DNA of 10,715 bases, from contig DALTYF010000013.1 in assembly GCA_029986195.1 (NCBI GenBank), positions 1 to 10,715 of the forward strand, given 5' to 3'. This DNA is from Methanocorpusculum sp. (lineage in GTDB: Archaea > Halobacteriota > Methanomicrobia > Methanomicrobiales > Methanocorpusculaceae). The notes under the pieces are model-generated. The model was not told the DNA's origin, did not search any database, and saw only the letters and a program-made list of their open reading frames with translations. Numbering within the stretch: position 1 is the stretch's first letter; each line of letters starts with the position of its first letter. The translations under genes and the position numbers were made by a program. Below, piece by piece: positions 1 through 5,912 of this stretch.

Positions 1-447
1 ATCATTTTCCCGGCAGTTCTTGTGATCTGGCTGCTTGCAACTCTTCCCTACGGTGTTGAGTACGGGTCTTCGGGGTCTGTCATTGGTATGATTGGTTCGG
101 CTATTGCTCCGATCTTTGAGCCGTTCGGCTGGGGTATTCCGGAGGCTGCGGTTGCCGTCCTCATGGGTCTGCTGGCAAAGGAGACGGTTGTGGCCTCCTT
201 TGGAACGCTCTTCGGTGTCGGTGAGGAGATGCTTGGCGGTACCCTGGCGGGTGTGTTTACTCCGTTGTCGGCGTATTCGCTGATGGTGTTCGTACTGCTC
301 TACATGCCCTGTCTTGCGGCGATGCTGACGGTCAAGCAGGAAACTTCCTGGAAGTTTGCCGCAGGGGCTGCCGTGCTGATGTGCGTTGTTGCCTGGATTG
401 TTTCCTGTATTGTTTATCAGGGAGGCGTTCTTCTTGGATTCGGGTGA
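1..447 (+). CDS. feoB: Ferrous iron transport protein B (FeoB), C-terminal fragment, cut by window edge
   Basis: FeoB is an inner-membrane Fe(II) importer with an N-terminal G-protein domain and a C-terminal membrane domain. Only the last 148 residues lie here; the frame is open from base 1, so the gene starts outside the window. The recognisable core is the FeoB C-terminal signature: a Gly/Pro-rich segment (PFGWGIPEAAVAVLMGLLAKE), in which the AKE-TVV-SFGTLF stretch is typical of FeoB. Hydrophobic helices lie near residues 1-17, 47-68, 90-110 and 118-142. It ends in TGA at 445-447, overlapping the TTG start of the small Cys-rich gene by 14 nt, so the two are very likely co-transcribed. I am confident of the family; the G domain cannot be examined. 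Confidence 0.9.
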   Translation: MIFPAVLVIWLLATLPYGVEYGSSGSVIGMIGSAIAPIFEPFGWGIPEAAVAVLMGLLAKETVVASFGTLFGVGEEMLGGTLAGVFTPLSAYSLMVFVLLYMPCLAAMLTVKQETSWKFAAGAAVLMCVVAWIVSCIVYQGGVLLGFG

Positions 448-637
448 TCCGGTCTGGACGGTACTGTTTGTACTGACGGCCGTGGTGATTGTCATCCTGT
501 TTGTGCGGATGGTGGTGAAAAAGCATCTGTGTAATGCGGGGTCCTGTTGCGGCGGGTGTCCCCATTCAGGGGGAAAGAATGGCGGGTGCTGCCACTGTAA
601 GGGGACTTCCCATCACCACTCTCCTTTGAAGAAGTAA
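434..637 (+). CDS. FeoB-associated Cys-rich membrane protein
   Basis: This is a 67-residue protein with one N-terminal membrane helix (residues about 7-25, VWTVLFVLTAVVIVILFVRM) followed by a basic patch (VVKKH). Its cytosolic tail holds seven cysteines (SCCGGC, GGCCHC) and a His cluster (SHHHS), as expected for metal binding. The layout matches the small FeoB-associated Cys-rich proteins encoded next to feoB, thought to help iron uptake or handling; their exact role is not settled. I place the start at TTG 434 because GGGAGG at 419-424 lies 9 nt upstream and the helix begins just after it. The same frame is open further upstream from a TTG at 386, but that would add residues overlapping FeoB. 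The gene overlaps feoB by 14 nt, which suggests translational coupling. Confidence 0.72.
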   Translation: MDSGDPVWTVLFVLTAVVIVILFVRMVVKKHLCNAGSCCGGCPHSGGKNGGCCHCKGTSHHHSPLKK

Positions 638-640
638 GTT

Positions 641-667
641 TTCTTTTTTTGCAGAGTCTGTTTTTTG
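641..667 (+). terminator. T-rich terminator after the feo genes
   Basis: Just after the TAA at 637 come three T-tracts on the plus strand: TTTT at 641-644, seven Ts at 646-652 and six Ts at 662-667. Archaeal polymerase terminates at such tracts without needing a hairpin. A palindrome ACCGGC-T-GCCGGT follows at 683-695, but its one-base spacer is too short for an RNA hairpin. Confidence 0.5.
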
Positions 668-771
668 GAATATGTATGTGTAACCGGCTGCCGGTGCTTC
701 CGTAAGTGGCAGTATCAAACGCCGGATGTTTCCGGGTTTTTCTGCTTCCCCTGGTGTTTCAGCAGATTTGG

Positions 772-1600
772 TTACAGGTGTTCCCCGGGTTCTTCGTTCT
801 TTTTTTCTTTGGTGATGCTGTGGTAGAGCCAGATGTATTTGGGGAGAACTTTGTAGGAAATGGTGTTTTTTTCGCGGCTGCTTTTGATTGCTTCGTACTT
901 TGCAAGCTGGGTTAGGTGCCACTGAAGGGTTGTTGCCGGGATGTCTGTTGTGTCGGCAAGTTCCTTCTGGGTGATGCCGGGGGAGTTCATGATTGTCTGA
1001 AAGATCTTCTGTGGTCTTTCTTCCCTGATAATCTGCTTCATGAACTCGAGCGACTGGTTTTCCTCGTCTTCGATGTAATAGTAGTGGTTTGTTTTTTTGA
1101 GCGGAATTTTTTTGATCCGGTCCGAGAGGATCAGTTTGGTGATGCTGTAGTTGATTGATCCGCGGGAGTAACCGGTAATTTCCTCAAGTTCTGCCATGGT
1201 GATGCCGGGATTCTCCTGTATGAGGCTGTAAACCGCCTGTGTCCGCGGGTTTCTGCGGACCGGATTGGGCCTGCGGGTGAAAAGACAGGTGAGTGCTCCT
1301 CCTCCCAGGAGGCGGAAGAATACTGCCGCAAGTTCCGTTACGATGACGGGAGGGAGGCCGAATGCACGGCTGTATCCTATAATGACACTGGTATGGAGAT
1401 ATTCTTTGAGCGAGGGCAGTCCTGTTTTTTCGACGATTGGGATATCATCATCCGCAAACTCTTCTATGTCACCGTAATAGGGGGAGACATAGAGATTGTC
1501 CAGGGGGTAATACTGACCTTTCGGGTCATCTGCTGCAAGCTCCGGTACTGGTCAGGGAAAACACTATTATCAGGATAATTATGTGCAGGTGTTTGTTCAT
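772..1600 (-). pseudogene. Membrane-anchored double winged-helix regulator, frameshifted
   Basis: This is a paralog of the neighbouring gene at 1686-2555, broken by a frameshift. The intact-looking part is the frame ending at 772 (TAA). It is open up to a stop at 1552-1554, but its only start codon is an internal ATG at 1197, inside the first winged helix. Upstream of 1197 the same frame encodes a sensor region (YYPLDNLYVSP), a membrane segment (VIVTELAAVFFRLLGGGALTC) and the first helix of wHTH-1, all aligning with the paralog. The missing signal peptide, starting MNKHLHIIILIIVFSLTSTG, lies in another frame from ATG 1600 and hits a stop at 1526-1528. The shift must therefore lie within 1529-1551. 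One extra base would leave a 275-residue protein. The cytoplasmic part has two winged helices; the second reads PGITQKELADTTDIP..TLQWHL. Whether it is a true pseudogene or a sequencing error cannot be told from here. A short product from ATG 1197 (141 aa) would be soluble and lack half of wHTH-1. Confidence 0.75.
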
Positions 1601-1638
1601 GCTCTGTTTTCCCGAGTACTACTTTTGTGCTCCTTCAT

Positions 1639-1647
1639 CTTATAAAG
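1639..1647 (-). promoter_or_regulatory. TATA box for the frameshifted regulator
   Basis: The minus strand reads CTTTATAAG, preceded by the purine-rich GGAAAACA expected of a BRE. It lies about 40 nt upstream of ATG 1600, which would give a leader of roughly 15 nt. It supports 1600 as the original start and independent transcription from the upstream pair. Confidence 0.45.
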
Positions 1648-1675
1648 ATGTTTTCCTGAGTAAAATGGGTTATGG

Positions 1676-1680
1676 AAAAA
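1676..1680 (-). terminator. Short T-tract after the regulator at 1686-2555
   Basis: A run of five Ts on the minus strand lies 5 nt beyond the TAA at 1686-1688 and upstream of the next TATA box. It is weak, and read-through into the downstream paralog is possible. Confidence 0.28.
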
Positions 1681-1685
1681 GTTTG

Positions 1686-2555
1686 TTATAACTCGCGGCT
1701 GTTGGTTGGGTCCTGTCCGTCGGCTGCTTTCCGGTTCTGTTTTCCTTCTTCAAGAATATGATTGTAGAGGAGAATGTAGTCGGGAATTACACTGTAGTGA
1801 ACGGTGTTTCTGTCACGCATACTTTTGATTACTTCATATTTTGCGAGTTGTGCAAGATGCCACTGCAGTGTTGTCTTGGGGATTCCTGTTGTTTCATGGA
1901 GTTCCTTCTGGGATATTCCGGGGGTACTGATGATGGCTTCAAAGATTTTTTGCGGCTTTTCCCGCGCTGCAACTTTGCGCAGGAATCCGTTGATCTCATC
2001 CTCCGGTATGCTGGCAATGTAGTAGCGTGCCGTGCCATTGCGTACACTTTTCTGGATTTTTGCATTCATGTCCAGACGGTGAAGATTGGCGGAAACGGAT
2101 CCGCGTGAGTAGCCGGTGAGCTCTTGCAGTTCGGAAAGTGTTGCCCCGGGATGTTCTTTGATGGTGTTGTAAAGAATCATCGTGCGGGAATCCGGGTCCT
2201 CAGGCACTTTCCAGCGGGTGACGAGGAGAGTGAGGGCACCTCCACTAACTAGAATAAATATGATTGCAAGGAATTCTGTGAATATCTGTGGGGGAAATCC
2301 AATATTTTCATTAAAAATGTCTATTACGAAATATCTTAATTGATCTGTAATTACTTTCCAATTATTGGTCTCATGTATTGGTGGAAGTGAATCATCACTA
2401 ACTTGTTCAAGTGGACCTGGTGAGATGTAAATGCCATCAATTACGTAGTATACTGTTTCAGCCTCGGTTAGATCTTCAGCTCCCACTAAACCAAATTGAC
2501 AACTCGCTAGGAAAAAGAGGGTTAATAAAATTGTTACTTTTTTCAGGTGTGCCAT
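1686..2555 (-). CDS. Membrane-anchored regulator with two winged-helix domains
   Basis: This is a 289-residue protein. Residues 1-26 form a signal peptide with a lipobox-like LASC at 16-19; cleavage after VGA at 23-26 is the alternative. A small extracytoplasmic region (about 27-91) follows, then one membrane helix (about 92-113, FLAIIFILVSGGALTLLV). The cytoplasmic part has winged helix 1 (about 125-180, TLSELQELTGYSRGSVSANL) and winged helix 2 (about 200-262, ISQKELHETTGIPKTTLQWH). The plan is that of a one-component transmembrane regulator: an outside sensor and inside DNA-binding domains. The ligand and targets are unknown. The gene starts 4 nt after the secreted PPC-like gene, so the two form an operon and may act together. 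Base composition changes inside the gene: the DNA-binding half is about 55% GC and the sensor half about 25-40%. The frameshifted gene at 772-1600 is a tandem paralog. The double wHTH assignment is firm; the sensory role is inferred from the architecture. Confidence 0.8.
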   Translation of the reverse strand: MAHLKKVTILLTLFFLASCQFGLVGAEDLTEAETVYYVIDGIYISPGPLEQVSDDSLPPIHETNNWKVITDQLRYFVIDIFNENIGFPPQIFTEFLAIIFILVSGGALTLLVTRWKVPEDPDSRTMILYNTIKEHPGATLSELQELTGYSRGSVSANLHRLDMNAKIQKSVRNGTARYYIASIPEDEINGFLRKVAAREKPQKIFEAIISTPGISQKELHETTGIPKTTLQWHLAQLAKYEVIKSMRDRNTVHYSVIPDYILLYNHILEEGKQNRKAADGQDPTNSREL

Positions 2556-2559
2556 TCCA

Positions 2560-3021
2560 TCACGCAGTATTTACAATAAGTGTGAATGGTTCTGAACCAC
2601 TTACAGTTTTTCCTTTGATTTGGAATTCCCAAAGTCCACTTGGTAATACTGTTCCTGAATTAATCTCAATAGGGATAATTGCATTTGGAATCGATGATTC
2701 GTAGTAATCATCATAATTACCGTAAGTAACTCCGGTTGGTGAGGTGAATTTCAGTTGGAGATTGTTAGAGGTACTACTCCAAGACAAGCGGATATACATA
2801 TAGGTAGACCCTGCGGGAACATCATAGTTATAGTTCTTTACCTGTCCCTGTACGATAGACCCCGTGATGGAGGATTTTGGTTCACCGATCGGTATAACCA
2901 ATGGAGAAATAATAATGTCGTCAGTCTTCTTCACCGAATCTTCCGCTGATGCGGCAGCCGGAGCCATACAGAATGCGATCACACAGAAGACTGCAAGCAC
3001 CACAGCTAATTCTTTCTTCAT
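2560..3021 (-). CDS. Secreted PPC-like beta-sandwich protein
   Basis: This is a 153-residue protein with a clear signal peptide (MKKELAVVLAVFCVIAFCMA, then AAASA before ED, about residues 1-26). The mature part resembles the bacterial/archaeal pre-peptidase C-terminal (PPC) fold. It has GSIVQGQVKNYNYDVPAG (strand, turn, Y-Y-V-PAG), then a region with LQLKFTSPTGVTYGNYDD (LDLYLYDPSG-like), then GLWEFQIKGK and a terminal FTLIVN strand. No catalytic residues are evident, so it is more likely a binding or accessory domain than an enzyme. It has no membrane helix after the signal peptide and is probably released or held at the cell surface. It is the first gene of an operon with the membrane-anchored regulator (4-nt gap). 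It could be a ligand-binding partner of that regulator, but only the gene order supports this. It is AT-rich relative to its neighbours. Confidence 0.65.
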   Translation of the reverse strand: MKKELAVVLAVFCVIAFCMAPAAASAEDSVKKTDDIIISPLVIPIGEPKSSITGSIVQGQVKNYNYDVPAGSTYMYIRLSWSSTSNNLQLKFTSPTGVTYGNYDDYYESSIPNAIIPIEINSGTVLPSGLWEFQIKGKTVSGSEPFTLIVNTA

Positions 3022-3046
3022 ACAATAAGTTTGTTCTCGTTTTCCG

Positions 3047-3056
3047 CTTATAATAT
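3047..3056 (-). promoter_or_regulatory. TATA box for the PPC-like gene/regulator operon
   Basis: The minus strand reads ATATTATAAG, centred about 30 nt upstream of ATG 3021. The predicted transcript starts within a few bases of the ATG, so it is nearly leaderless. No convincing ribosome-binding site precedes the ATG, which fits. Confidence 0.48.
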
Positions 3057-3067
3057 GTTTGAGCCAA

Positions 3068-3241
3068 AATTAGGTTTAGGTATTCCGAAACACTCTCTCC
3101 CGGGACCCTGCAACCACGCATATTTCTCATTCATTCCCTGTTTGTTCGCTGTATCCGCAGATTTACCCTTTGTTTTCCGAATCCGACACATATGTCTGAC
3201 AAAACCTAATTCGCGCTCAACATCTTTATATGTCATAAAGA
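3068..3241. repeat. Inverted repeats in the spacer between the PPC-like gene and the FKBP gene
   Basis: This spacer (3022-3314) has no convincing gene. It holds a 10-bp inverted repeat: AATTAGGTTT at 3068-3077 and its exact complement AAACCTAATT at 3202-3211. A second, tighter palindrome is TCTTTAT at 3223-3229 and ATAAAGA at 3235-3241, with a 5-nt spacer (ATGTC). The second could be an operator or overlap a promoter (it contains TTTATATG); the first may be chance. Confidence 0.35.
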
Positions 3242-3272
3242 GAATATCAGACCCCTTGCAGAAACTTCGGGG

Positions 3273-3284
3273 AAAAGAAAAAAA
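3273..3284 (-). terminator. T-tract terminator after the FKBP gene
   Basis: On the minus strand TTTTTTTCTTTT begins about 30 nt past the TAA of the FKBP gene (3315). It is a typical archaeal T-rich termination signal. Confidence 0.5.
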
Positions 3285-3314
3285 TGTGCCGGTTATCCGG
3301 AGGTTATATCAGTA

Positions 3315-4022
3315 TTATTCTTCCGTCTTCTCTTCGACCGGCTCATCAACCTTGAGATTCGGGCGGGGGAAGGTCTCAACGAACTTGACCGACTCGATCT
3401 CCGGGAACAGGCCGAAGGCCTCCTGCGTGATCATGTACTCGGTCATCATCCAGTTCTGGTTGTACATTGCCATCATCGGCGGAACCTCAACGGAGACGAA
3501 GTTCTTGTGCGCATTGCTGACCTTCATCTCGCGGCCGGTAAAGAGGCGGATAGTTCCTGCAAGCTTCTCGACCGGGTCTTCGACCATTGCCTCGATCTTG
3601 TACACATAGGTGACTTCCTGGCCTGCAAGCGGGTGGTTGAAATCCACGAGATAGCGGCTGCCGACCTTGTTCACCACAACACCCTCACGTCCCTCAACCG
3701 TCACGCGGTCAAGCATCGAAACCTTCTGCGGCAGTGCCTTTTTGTCAACAGCTTTCAGCTCATCCTTCTTGTGCTCGCCGAATGCCTTCTCTGCTGGAAC
3801 AACAACCGTGTACTCCTGGCCGATTTCCTTTCCGGCAAGATCCTCATCCACACCCGGAAGAACATGGCCTGCACCGACCTTAACCACAACCGGGCCGTAC
3901 ATTGCATTCTCGCGGAAGATTCCTGCCTTCTTTGCCTCTTCAGCATCCGTTGTATCAAACGGAGCACCGTTCACGGAACCGGTGTAGCTGAGTTTAATAT
4001 AGTTGCCATTTTCAATAGCCAT
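3315..4022 (-). CDS. FKBP-type peptidyl-prolyl cis-trans isomerase (SlyD-like, long archaeal form)
   Basis: This 235-residue cytosolic folding factor should catalyse prolyl cis-trans isomerisation and act as a chaperone. The FKBP domain is split by an inserted flap domain. The N-terminal half has VNGAPFDTT (18-25) and VGAGHVLPGVDEDLAGKEIG (49-68), which match the FKBP active-site strands. The flap/insert spans about 84-125. The FKBP fold resumes at DFNHPLAGQEVTYVYKI (127-143), the SlyD-type NHPLAG signature. An extra C-terminal domain of about 80 residues follows, as in the long archaeal FKBPs of 26-29 kDa, ending in an acidic tail (EPVEEKTEE). The ATG at 4022 has an AGGGA 5-9 nt upstream. 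The gene appears monocistronic. The C-terminal His-rich metal tail of bacterial SlyD is absent. Confidence 0.92.
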   Translation of the reverse strand: MAIENGNYIKLSYTGSVNGAPFDTTDAEEAKKAGIFRENAMYGPVVVKVGAGHVLPGVDEDLAGKEIGQEYTVVVPAEKAFGEHKKDELKAVDKKALPQKVSMLDRVTVEGREGVVVNKVGSRYLVDFNHPLAGQEVTYVYKIEAMVEDPVEKLAGTIRLFTGREMKVSNAHKNFVSVEVPPMMAMYNQNWMMTEYMITQEAFGLFPEIESVKFVETFPRPNLKVDEPVEEKTEE

Positions 4023-4075
4023 ACGAATTCCCTATACTATGCGCATTCATACATTAAGAGAGTTTCCCGGAATTG

Positions 4076-4121
4076 GGCGTTGCACCTAAATTCGTTTATT
4101 GACTACGAATGATCGTCGTTG
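4076..4121. repeat. 46-bp dispersed repeat, copy 1
   Basis: This stretch matches 9454-9499 in direct orientation at 42 of 46 positions; all four differences are transitions. The core is CCTAAATTCGTTTATTGACT. It holds two overlapping short hairpins: TTCGT/ACGAA at 4091-4095 and 4105-4109, and AATGA/TCGTT at 4108-4112 and 4116-4120. This copy lies 54-99 nt upstream of the FKBP start. It is also framed by a looser inverted repeat: CTAAATTCG at 4086-4094 and CGAATTTTAG at 4124-4133. Confidence 0.75.
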
Positions 4122-4175
4122 ATCGAATTTTAGCCCACGATTCGTACGGCAGAGCCGTGCTCGCCGCTTCGCGGG

Positions 4176-4463
4176 ATGTTCAGGGAACGCAGGCTGAAAC
4201 GACTCCCGAAGGGAGAAGTAAAGCAACGGTGGGAGGATATGCTGAAGGCATGCGTTCAGTATTTTGATATGAAAATGAAGTATCAATCTCCTTTCCATTG
4301 GAGAACCCGGTTTCGGAATTCTCCGGCACATGAGCTGTATCACGGGGTTGACCTGTCCCGCGGACGTTTACCTGTGCGATATGACAAACGTATCTGGTCG
4401 TTTTCCGCAACCCGGGAACCGGATGAGCGATGCATCTGGTTCTCTTTTCCATCAAAGCCGTAA
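4176..4463 (+). CDS. Hypothetical small basic protein (uncertain)
   Basis: This is a 95-residue ORF from ATG 4176 to TAA 4463. It is rich in Arg (about 16) and Trp (5) and has no membrane segment or signal peptide. It begins MFRERRLKRLPKGEVKQRWE, with a probable amphipathic helix up to about residue 35. A central segment (HELYHGVDLSRGRLPVRYDK, 53-72) has the alternating look of beta strands. I do not recognise the family. Codon choice looks natural, which is why I list it, but no good ribosome-binding site or TATA box precedes it. A competing 52-codon frame (ATG 4110 to TGA 4268, starting MIVVDRILAHDSYGRAVLAA) overlaps it and begins inside the repeat. At most one is real, and the whole segment may be a remnant or noncoding. 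The stretch before it (4146-4213) is full of short hairpins (ACGGC-AGA-GCCGT, CTCCC-GAA-GGGAG). Confidence 0.38.
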   Translation: MFRERRLKRLPKGEVKQRWEDMLKACVQYFDMKMKYQSPFHWRTRFRNSPAHELYHGVDLSRGRLPVRYDKRIWSFSATREPDERCIWFSFPSKP

Positions 4464-4472
4464 TCCTCTACT

Positions 4473-4481
4473 CTTATATTC
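4473..4481 (+). promoter_or_regulatory. TATA box for the CYTH-domain gene
   Basis: CTTATATTC is centred about 30 nt upstream of ATG 4507, predicting a nearly leaderless mRNA. No ribosome-binding site is seen before the ATG, consistent with that. Confidence 0.42.
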
Positions 4482-4506
4482 CCTCGCGTTCGAGTAATTA
4501 TACATC

Positions 4507-5076
4507 ATGGCACTGGAGATCGAGATAAAAGTAAAAGTTCCCGCACTTGAACCTATCCGGGAAAATCTCAAAAAGAACGGCGCTGCACTCATAGCAGAAC
4601 AGGATGAGCACGACATCTACTACAACGCTCCCCACAAAGACTTCGCCGTAACCGACGAAGCTCTCCGTGTCCGTTACACCAGAAACCAGACCTGCGGCAA
4701 AATCATGCCGCCGAATGTCACCTATAAAGGCCCCAAGGTCGGCCGTGAGGGATTCAAAGCCCGCGAAGAGATCATCGTTGACATCTCCTCAGGTGAACAG
4801 CTTGCCGTCATCCTTGAACGGCTGAACTTCAGAAAAACCGCTGAAGTCGTCAAGCACCGTGAGATCTATCAGTGCGAAAAAGCCATCGTCACGCTTGACA
4901 ACGTTGCAGAAGTAGGAACCTTCTCCGAGATCGAAGCTGACTTCTCCCTCACCGAAGACGAAGCAGTTGCCGCTATTGAAAACGTTGCCAGCATGGCCGG
5001 CATTACCGGTGAGCGGCTCACCAAATCCTATCTTGAAATCCTGCTTGATGCCCGTGCACAAAACGCGGCAGAATAA
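4507..5076 (+). CDS. cyaB: CYTH-domain protein, class IV adenylate cyclase (CyaB)-like
   Basis: This is a 189-residue soluble protein of the CYTH superfamily (CyaB adenylate cyclase/thiamine triphosphatase). These proteins form a closed beta-barrel tunnel that binds triphosphate substrates through basic and acidic residues and divalent metal. The diagnostic ExExK is E4-I-E-I-K8 at the N terminus. Other tunnel residues are visible: LRVR (53-56), TYKGPK (72-77), R86, KHR (117-119), D131 and the acidic strand EVGTFSEIEA (135-144), with a late K173SYLEIL. Length fits the family (about 170-190). In archaea the true substrate is mostly untested: cAMP synthesis or hydrolysis of a triphosphate are both possible, so the cyclase name should be read as family membership. 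It appears monocistronic and converges on the metallophosphoesterase gene. Confidence 0.87.
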   Translation: MALEIEIKVKVPALEPIRENLKKNGAALIAEQDEHDIYYNAPHKDFAVTDEALRVRYTRNQTCGKIMPPNVTYKGPKVGREGFKAREEIIVDISSGEQLAVILERLNFRKTAEVVKHREIYQCEKAIVTLDNVAEVGTFSEIEADFSLTEDEAVAAIENVASMAGITGERLTKSYLEILLDARAQNAAE

Positions 5077-5092
5077 TTTTTTTGTAAAAAAA
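5077..5092. terminator. Bidirectional terminator between convergent genes
   Basis: TTTTTTT-GT-AAAAAAA follows the TAA of the CYTH gene at once and lies 12 nt past the stop of the metallophosphoesterase gene on the other strand. Each strand sees a T7 run, so one 16-bp element can end both transcripts. Confidence 0.62.
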
Positions 5093-5104
5093 TCGGACGG
5101 AGTT

Positions 5105-5776
5105 TTACTCCTCCTCAACTCTCTCATGTACATTGCGCAGTTCGATCACCGGTTCATCCTCATCGGAAAGTGTGATCACCGCATAATTTCCTTCTGAAGC
5201 TGGTCCCGGATTCACACAGATACGCCGTTCAAACTCTGTGATGCCCTTCTGCTCATGAATGTGGCCACAGCAGATAATATCAAACTCGCGGACCACCGCC
5301 GCAACAGACGCGGAACCGACATGCACCGAACCGTCCTCGCCGATACCGTCCAGGGCACCCTGCGGCGGTGCGTGCGTCACCAGAAGGTTCCACCGGTTTT
5401 TCGTTGTTCTTGCAAGAACCTCTGACAACGCGGCCGCAATCTCCTCTTCAGACATCTCGAACAGTGTATTGAAGGGTGTCGTGTTCGATCCGCCAAGGCC
5501 CGTTATCGTAATGCTGCCGAGATCAATGCTCTTCTTATGCAGAGAGATAGCATCCGAAGCCTCGATCACCTGCACTATCTCCTTTGGATCACAGTTACCG
5601 GGAACGACAAACGTCGGAGCCGGAATCTCCTCAAGTGCCGGAATCACTCCGTCAAGCGGTCCGAAATCCGTCAGGTCTCCGCCGATCAGAACATAGTCAG
5701 GCTCTTCCTCCTCGAATATCTTGGGGATTACCTCATACTTCCCGTGTACATCGGTAATAAAAACAATATCGGTCAT
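5105..5776 (-). CDS. Metallophosphoesterase (calcineurin-like)
   Basis: This protein has 223 residues from ATG 5776 and should be a cytosolic phosphoesterase with two active-site metals. All signature blocks of the family are present (numbered from that Met): D9-V-H11 (ITDVHGK), G33-D34 (LIGGDLTDF), GNCD at 60-63 (the GN[HC][DE] block), H135 (VTHAPPQG) and GHIH at 171-174. The metal-ligand set is thus complete and the enzyme is probably active. The substrate is unknown; the size and layout fit the archaeal Icc/YfcE-like phosphodiesterases. An in-frame GTG at 5791 would add five residues (MKYVF). I prefer the ATG because it directly precedes the first strand, with GTGA about 10 nt upstream. 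A weak TATA-like AAATATTC lies at about 5832-5839. It converges on the CYTH gene. Confidence 0.88.
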   Translation of the reverse strand: MTDIVFITDVHGKYEVIPKIFEEEEPDYVLIGGDLTDFGPLDGVIPALEEIPAPTFVVPGNCDPKEIVQVIEASDAISLHKKSIDLGSITITGLGGSNTTPFNTLFEMSEEEIAAALSEVLARTTKNRWNLLVTHAPPQGALDGIGEDGSVHVGSASVAAVVREFDIICCGHIHEQKGITEFERRICVNPGPASEGNYAVITLSDEDEPVIELRNVHERVEEE

Positions 5777-5904
5777 AAATACATATTTCACGGCTGAGGT
5801 TATGAAGTTTCAGAGAACTCGTTCCGTTCAGGAATATTTGCGGGGAACAGGGGCGGTGAGGAAAAAAGAACTGTTGTGGGATTTCTGGATCATTTTTCGT
5901 TTCC

Positions 5905-5912
5905 AAAAAAAA
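5905..5912 (-). terminator. T8 tract after the MFS gene
   Basis: Eight Ts on the minus strand begin directly after the TAA of the MFS transporter gene (5913-5915). The position and length suit archaeal termination. Confidence 0.47.

Noticed and set aside
1529..1551. Programmed ribosomal frameshift in the broken regulator
   Set aside because: No slippery heptamer is present in the interval where the shift must occur, and the paralog needs no such shift.
3031..3609. Plus-strand ORF of 192 codons spanning the spacer and the 3' end of the FKBP gene
   Set aside because: More than half lies antisense to the well-supported FKBP gene, the translation shows no recognisable domain, and the spacer part contains promoter and terminator signals for the minus strand.
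3507..4112. Plus-strand ORF of 201 codons opposite the FKBP gene
   Set aside because: It is an antisense shadow: the minus strand carries clear FKBP/SlyD motifs over the same bases.
4134..4215. tRNA or structured RNA gene in the hairpin-rich spacer
   Set aside because: The short stems do not assemble into a cloverleaf and there is no T-arm consensus at the right spacing.
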